DNA from: Cliona cf. orientalis
Lineage: Eukaryota > Porifera > Demospongiae > Clionaida > Clionaidae
Direction: 5' to 3'
NCBI GenBank assembly: GCA_963930775.1
Contig: OZ005689.1
Location: 2,728,001-2,792,000, forward strand
DNA: 64,000 bases
Shown here: positions 60,554 through 64,000 of the stretch, piece after piece
Layout: every line of letters starts with the position of its first letter
Position numbering within the stretch: the first letter of the stretch is position 1
Program-made: the position numbers and the translations under genes
The notes under the pieces: generated by a model
What the model saw: the letters and a program-made list of their open reading frames with translations, nothing else
Database searches by the model: none
What the model was told of the DNA's origin: nothing

Positions 60554-61531
60554 TTATCTCGCTGTTGTCATCTGAGTGTGACCATGGCCATAGGCAACAT
60601 TATCCTGTGTATTGATGGCACTCTCTGAAGGTATTGGTCTAGTGATATCTTCATACATTGGCTCCACATGTATGACTTCTCCTTGGCTGGCTGATTGTTG
60701 AACTGCAGCCTCTATCTTTGCTTTACTCCTTATCAAGATGATGGATGTTACTATTACGAACACCACTATAGAGACCATCAGAACTGTTGCTAGGAGACCA
60801 ATGGATATTACGTATTCTGTGTTAGTGCACAAACTATCCATATCTCTTGTCTCAGTACTATCTAAACTACGTGTTCCTTGGGTTTCTATTGGATAGAAGC
60901 TTATGGTTTCTGTGGGTTTCACATTGTATGATTCCAGGTTATCTGTTGGGATCAAAGACCTTATTGGTGTCATTGTAAGATATGAAGTATTGTAAGCAGT
61001 TGAATAGTTTTCATGATATGAAGCAGTTGAATAGTTTTCATGATATGCTGTAGTAATGAATGAATGAATTGTTCAAAATACAAATGCCGTATTTACCAGC
61101 AAATAAGCACATGCATTTATAGCTCCACAGGAAGAAGATCTGTGCTTAATAATGAAATGCACCCATTAGCGAGGTGTGCCAATTAAAACTAGCTACGTCC
61201 CAAGTACGCATGCGCATTCATTGTATCAATGGCCTTATTTAAGGGGCATGGCCAACTGCTCGATTGTTTGCATTGCCGTAATATTATTCAATCCAGCTCA
61301 AAATGGTGCTCATTTCTTGACGCTGCTTGAAGAAACTGAGGAGCCACGAATATAGAAGCATGAAAATTAATTCTGAAGGCCAAATGCTACATTTTACGAA
61401 AAGTTTTACCCCCACAAATTACCCGCTATATGATATCTCTTATGCCTACCTGATCCAACTTCCTGTTGCAAGAAGATAAGCAATGATATTAAAATTGAAG
61501 ACAACCGAATTACCAGGTTCACAGTAGCCAT
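60554..61531 (-). CDS. Rec20: receptor without Ig-like and FN3-like domains
   Basis: Exons 61531-61450 (signal peptide MATVNLVIRLSSILISLLIF) and 61047-60554, 191 residues. The second exon opens after TACTACAG in the phase the first needs, and encodes a duplicated YHENYSTA(S/Y) unit, a Thr/Ser-rich stalk (ETISFYPIETQGTRSLDSTE), the membrane helix (VLMVSIVVFVIVTSIIL) and the tail MYEDITRPIPSESAINTQDN followed by VAYGHG. Tail and 3' flank match Rec14, but both extracellular domains are gone. The frame stays open, so this looks like a short mucin-like signalling protein and not simple debris. The intron holds a transposon-like segment (61088-61437). Confidence 0.72.
61088..61437. mobile_element. 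Transposon-like segment in the Rec20 intron
   Basis: The right end has CGAAAAGTTTTACCCCCACA then ATTACCCGCTATA, close to the ends of the 51523 MITE. The left end CCGTATTTACCAGCAAAT differs, so it may be a composite. The boundaries are approximate. Confidence 0.5.
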
Positions 61532-62395
61532 TGAGAACACCAGCACTTCTCAACATCGCCTGCCAGCTCAGTAGTTGATTACAGATTGTGTACAAGTACT
61601 AGAATATTACAAAATCCATGGTCATAACTTGTGCATAACATGGTACAGAAAATGTACATTAATACATAGTGGTTATTTACAATTAATATCATGTGCATTC
61701 AAATTGACTACATGGATTCAAAAATATATTGTCCCAAAATTATTATTTTTAGTTGTGTAGCTGGATTGTGTTACAACAACCGGGATATTGTCTTTCAAAC
61801 CGGGGAGAATTAATTTTAATGCCTAAACCAGCTAAGCAAATGTGTAGTACCCCAATCAACCTTCCCAAAGGCATATAGAAGTATGCATGCAAGTATTTTT
61901 AATTGGCTCGCAATTGATACACAATCTGTAGCATTTAGTCTAATGATACTGTTTTCCCAAATGAACACTACTGTGTTGTTTATTTAAACAGTGTATAAGG
62001 CATCTGTTTTGAAGGATGCAGTTCTAAATTTTTGTGATTGTATTACCACTTTTGAATCATACAATGTCAAATTTGCTAGCCAATATGCATACATTCAAGA
62101 TGGGAAGAGAAGACAATATTGAATTTGCTGTATGCACTGTATGTGATTTGTCATGAATTAGTGAACTTAAGCATTGACCAATGATAATCCTCTAGCTATC
62201 TCACATTGAGTACACTTGATAGGAAATTCTTTGCGGTATTCCCAATTGATAAAACATGTTGTAATGACAGAGATATAATGCATTAGCTATACTTGATGGC
62301 TATTCTACCTATACGGATGTTACATAGAGTATATGATATAGTTATATTTGATTATGGGTTTGCATCATAATAGAGGCATTTGTCTATGAGTTCCA
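61532..62395. other. Spacer between Rec20 and Rec21
   Basis: From about 61910 it matches 37290-38150. A 61-codon + strand frame at 61575 has no support. No gene seen. Confidence 0.6.
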
Positions 62396-63604
62396 TCAGT
62401 TCTGTGATTCTTGCAATGTAGTTTTTGTGTATCCATAAGCAACATTATCTTGTGTATCGATAGCAGGGACTGAAGGCAAAGGTCCAGTGACATCTTCATA
62501 CATTGACTCCATATTATGTGTACTGCTGCTTCTTGCTAATTGTGGTTCTAAAACAGCTTTAGCCTTTACTTTGTTTCTTCTCAAGATAGTAACTATCACT
62601 GCTATGAAAACCACTACGCTGACCATTAAAGCAGTTGCTAGAGAGCTGATGGATATCATACATGCTGTATTAGTATTTATGCTGATCGAGTTGCTGATGT
62701 TACTTGTGATGTTTCCACAGACCACAGTTTGAACAGCAAAGGTACACCCGCTATAATATGGTGGTACATCAGTACAAGTGACTATGGTATGGTTGGTGGT
62801 AGTGGGGCAGCTGCCACAGTTTGATGCTAGGATGTTGTAATGGACAGCAGGACAGTTAGGGGCAACTGGACTCCAGGCGAATGTTAGTTGTCTTAGTGAT
62901 ATATCAGCATTACTGATTCCTCTTGTGTAGGGTGGTAAAAGTGTCCCTATTGTGGTAAATTATTATTAACAATTAAATAACATTGTGAAATTGATTAGTT
63001 TGCAAGTTACAGACCTATTTCAGGAATTATTGATGAGAAGTGATGCTTTGAACGTATCCCATTATCACTGGCACATTCAATGGTCTTTCCAGCTATATCA
63101 TGTGTGACAGTGACGTTGAGTTGTGAAGTGTAAATGTACGTGTAGTAATTATCCTCAACGGAAAGCATCCTTGCTACAATAGCTCCATTGTTGCAATAAC
63201 TTAGTTGACCACTTCTGTTGTACGAGAATCGGCTGTGGAGAAATACTATCTGGTTTTGTGCAAGTGGGCAGTGAAGAGCACTTCCAGTCCAGATAGTAGA
63301 CACTTCTCCCATAACAGTACATTCATAGGTCAAAGTATCACCAGGACAGACACATCCACCAATGGATACTGCTTTAGTAATACATAGAAAGAATTAATTT
63401 TAATATGCAAACCGTATGAATGTATGCATGCATGTAAGTATAACATTGATAAATTCACGACAATATAAATGATTGTATTAAGCTGAATTTCTAGCAGATC
63501 CTTGTGTATAAACTCTTACCTGATCCTGATCCACTGATGAATAAGAGCACTGAAAGAATAGGTAGCCACACCATTAGTTGACAGAGCTCTGTCGCAGAAG
63601 CCAT
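62396..63604 (-). CDS. Rec21: A-type receptor, YEDV tail
   Basis: Exons 63604-63520, 63371-63015 and 62946-62396, 330 residues. The signal peptide is MASATELCQLMVWLPILSVL ending ISGSGSG. The in-frame upstream ATG was chosen because other family members conserve it. The Ig-like exon has GCVCPGDTLTYECTVMG and STIWTGSALHC, plus a three-residue insertion (YTYIYTSQLNV). The last exon has RQLTFAWSPVAPNCP, NCGSCP, the helix ALMVSVVVFIAVIVTIL and the tail MYEDVTGPLPSVPAIDTQDN followed by VAYGYT. Closest relative: Rec9. Confidence 0.84.
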
Positions 63605-64000
63605 TAGAACCACATAGCAATGGTTTCTAAAATACTGCTATGTGTATGCATGATTATTTGGGCATTCTAGCAGTGAAAATCTTGCAATTACATATGCAAT
63701 GCCATGTGTTGTGTCAGGAAGAAATTTGTACAGCAGTAATAACAAGGTACTTTATGAGTCTATCTACAAAGCCCTTACAATGGTACTATAGACTCTAACT
63801 ATTAAACAAAACAATCTTAATGACATGTTACAATAATCCATAAACTACACGTACTATAAAGAAGCACTTGGAGGTCTATAACGACTTATTAATGTTTATA
63901 AATTACCTAACACACATCAAAACTTTTGGAAAATCCTGGGGCACAAGTTTGTAAGATTATCATCACTATAAAAGTACTATGTGTCCATAGTAGCTAGATG
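63605..64000. other. Spacer upstream of Rec21, with an inverted segment at 63719-63934
   Basis: Homologous to the spacers at 39345-40020 and 54183-54574, except that 63719-63934 runs in the opposite direction. The breakpoints lie at CAGG (left) and CCTG (right). After the inversion the common sequence resumes (CTATAAAAGTACTATGTGTCC). Confidence 0.75.

Noticed and set aside
18569-62732. Recurring + strand open frames of 70-150 codons through the array
   Set aside because: They are antisense shadows of the membrane and tail part of the last receptor exons and recur only because the receptors do.
18517-63604. Orthology with Hydractinia Alr, vertebrate Ig receptors or the sponge aggregation factor
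   Set aside because: Only the general plan is similar. The exon order, Cys-rich FN3-like core and tail motif are distinctive, so at most analogy is claimed.

Overview
The window is nuclear DNA of an early-branching animal, most likely a demosponge of the Amphimedon type. The reasons are metazoan genes (a mitoribosomal mL37 and an ANKHD1/ANKRD17/Mask relative), calcium-binding EGF repeats, many short GT-AG introns, AT-rich spacers full of short inverted-repeat transposons, and receptor families with tyrosine tails. The species call is inference. I see no rRNA, tRNA, CRISPR or retrovirus-like element.

Left part (1-17.5 kb). On the + strand is the 3' part of an EGF-rich adhesion receptor (3-2871) with one membrane helix and a tail carrying YEEV and YEPM. 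Next, on the - strand, is MRPL37 (3575-4582, upstream part unresolved). It lies head to head with a + strand gene (4961-17543) of 13 exons: about 18 ankyrin repeats, a Lys/Arg-rich helix, then long Ser/Gly/Pro-rich exons. That gene matches the second half of ANKHD1/ANKRD17, but the KH-domain exon expected after 17543 is not seen.

Right part (18.5-64 kb). All coding is on the - strand: 21 tandem copies of one receptor family, here called Rec1 (left) to Rec21 (right). The standard gene has a signal-peptide exon, an Ig-like exon, and one last exon with a Cys-rich fibronectin-III-like domain, a membrane helix and a short tail. The tail holds a proximal tyrosine (YEDV, YEEP, YEEI, YENI) and a distal DN(V/I)AYG motif, sometimes as three modules. 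Nearly all introns are phase 1, and for 17 loci my exon models sum to a multiple of three. Three loci (Rec7, Rec11, Rec15) are broken and Rec2 has lost its signal exon.

The array is evolving fast. One receptor has lost its ectodomain (Rec20), one its tail (Rec17), and one is a front/tail chimera (Rec19). Blocks of about 6 kb are duplicated, a spacer is inverted, and transposons have landed in exons. Paralogues supply several empty sites. In five loci the start codon appears to stand alone at the end of its exon (ATG|GT). The layout resembles multigene recognition receptor clusters (innate immunity or allorecognition), but that role is inference.
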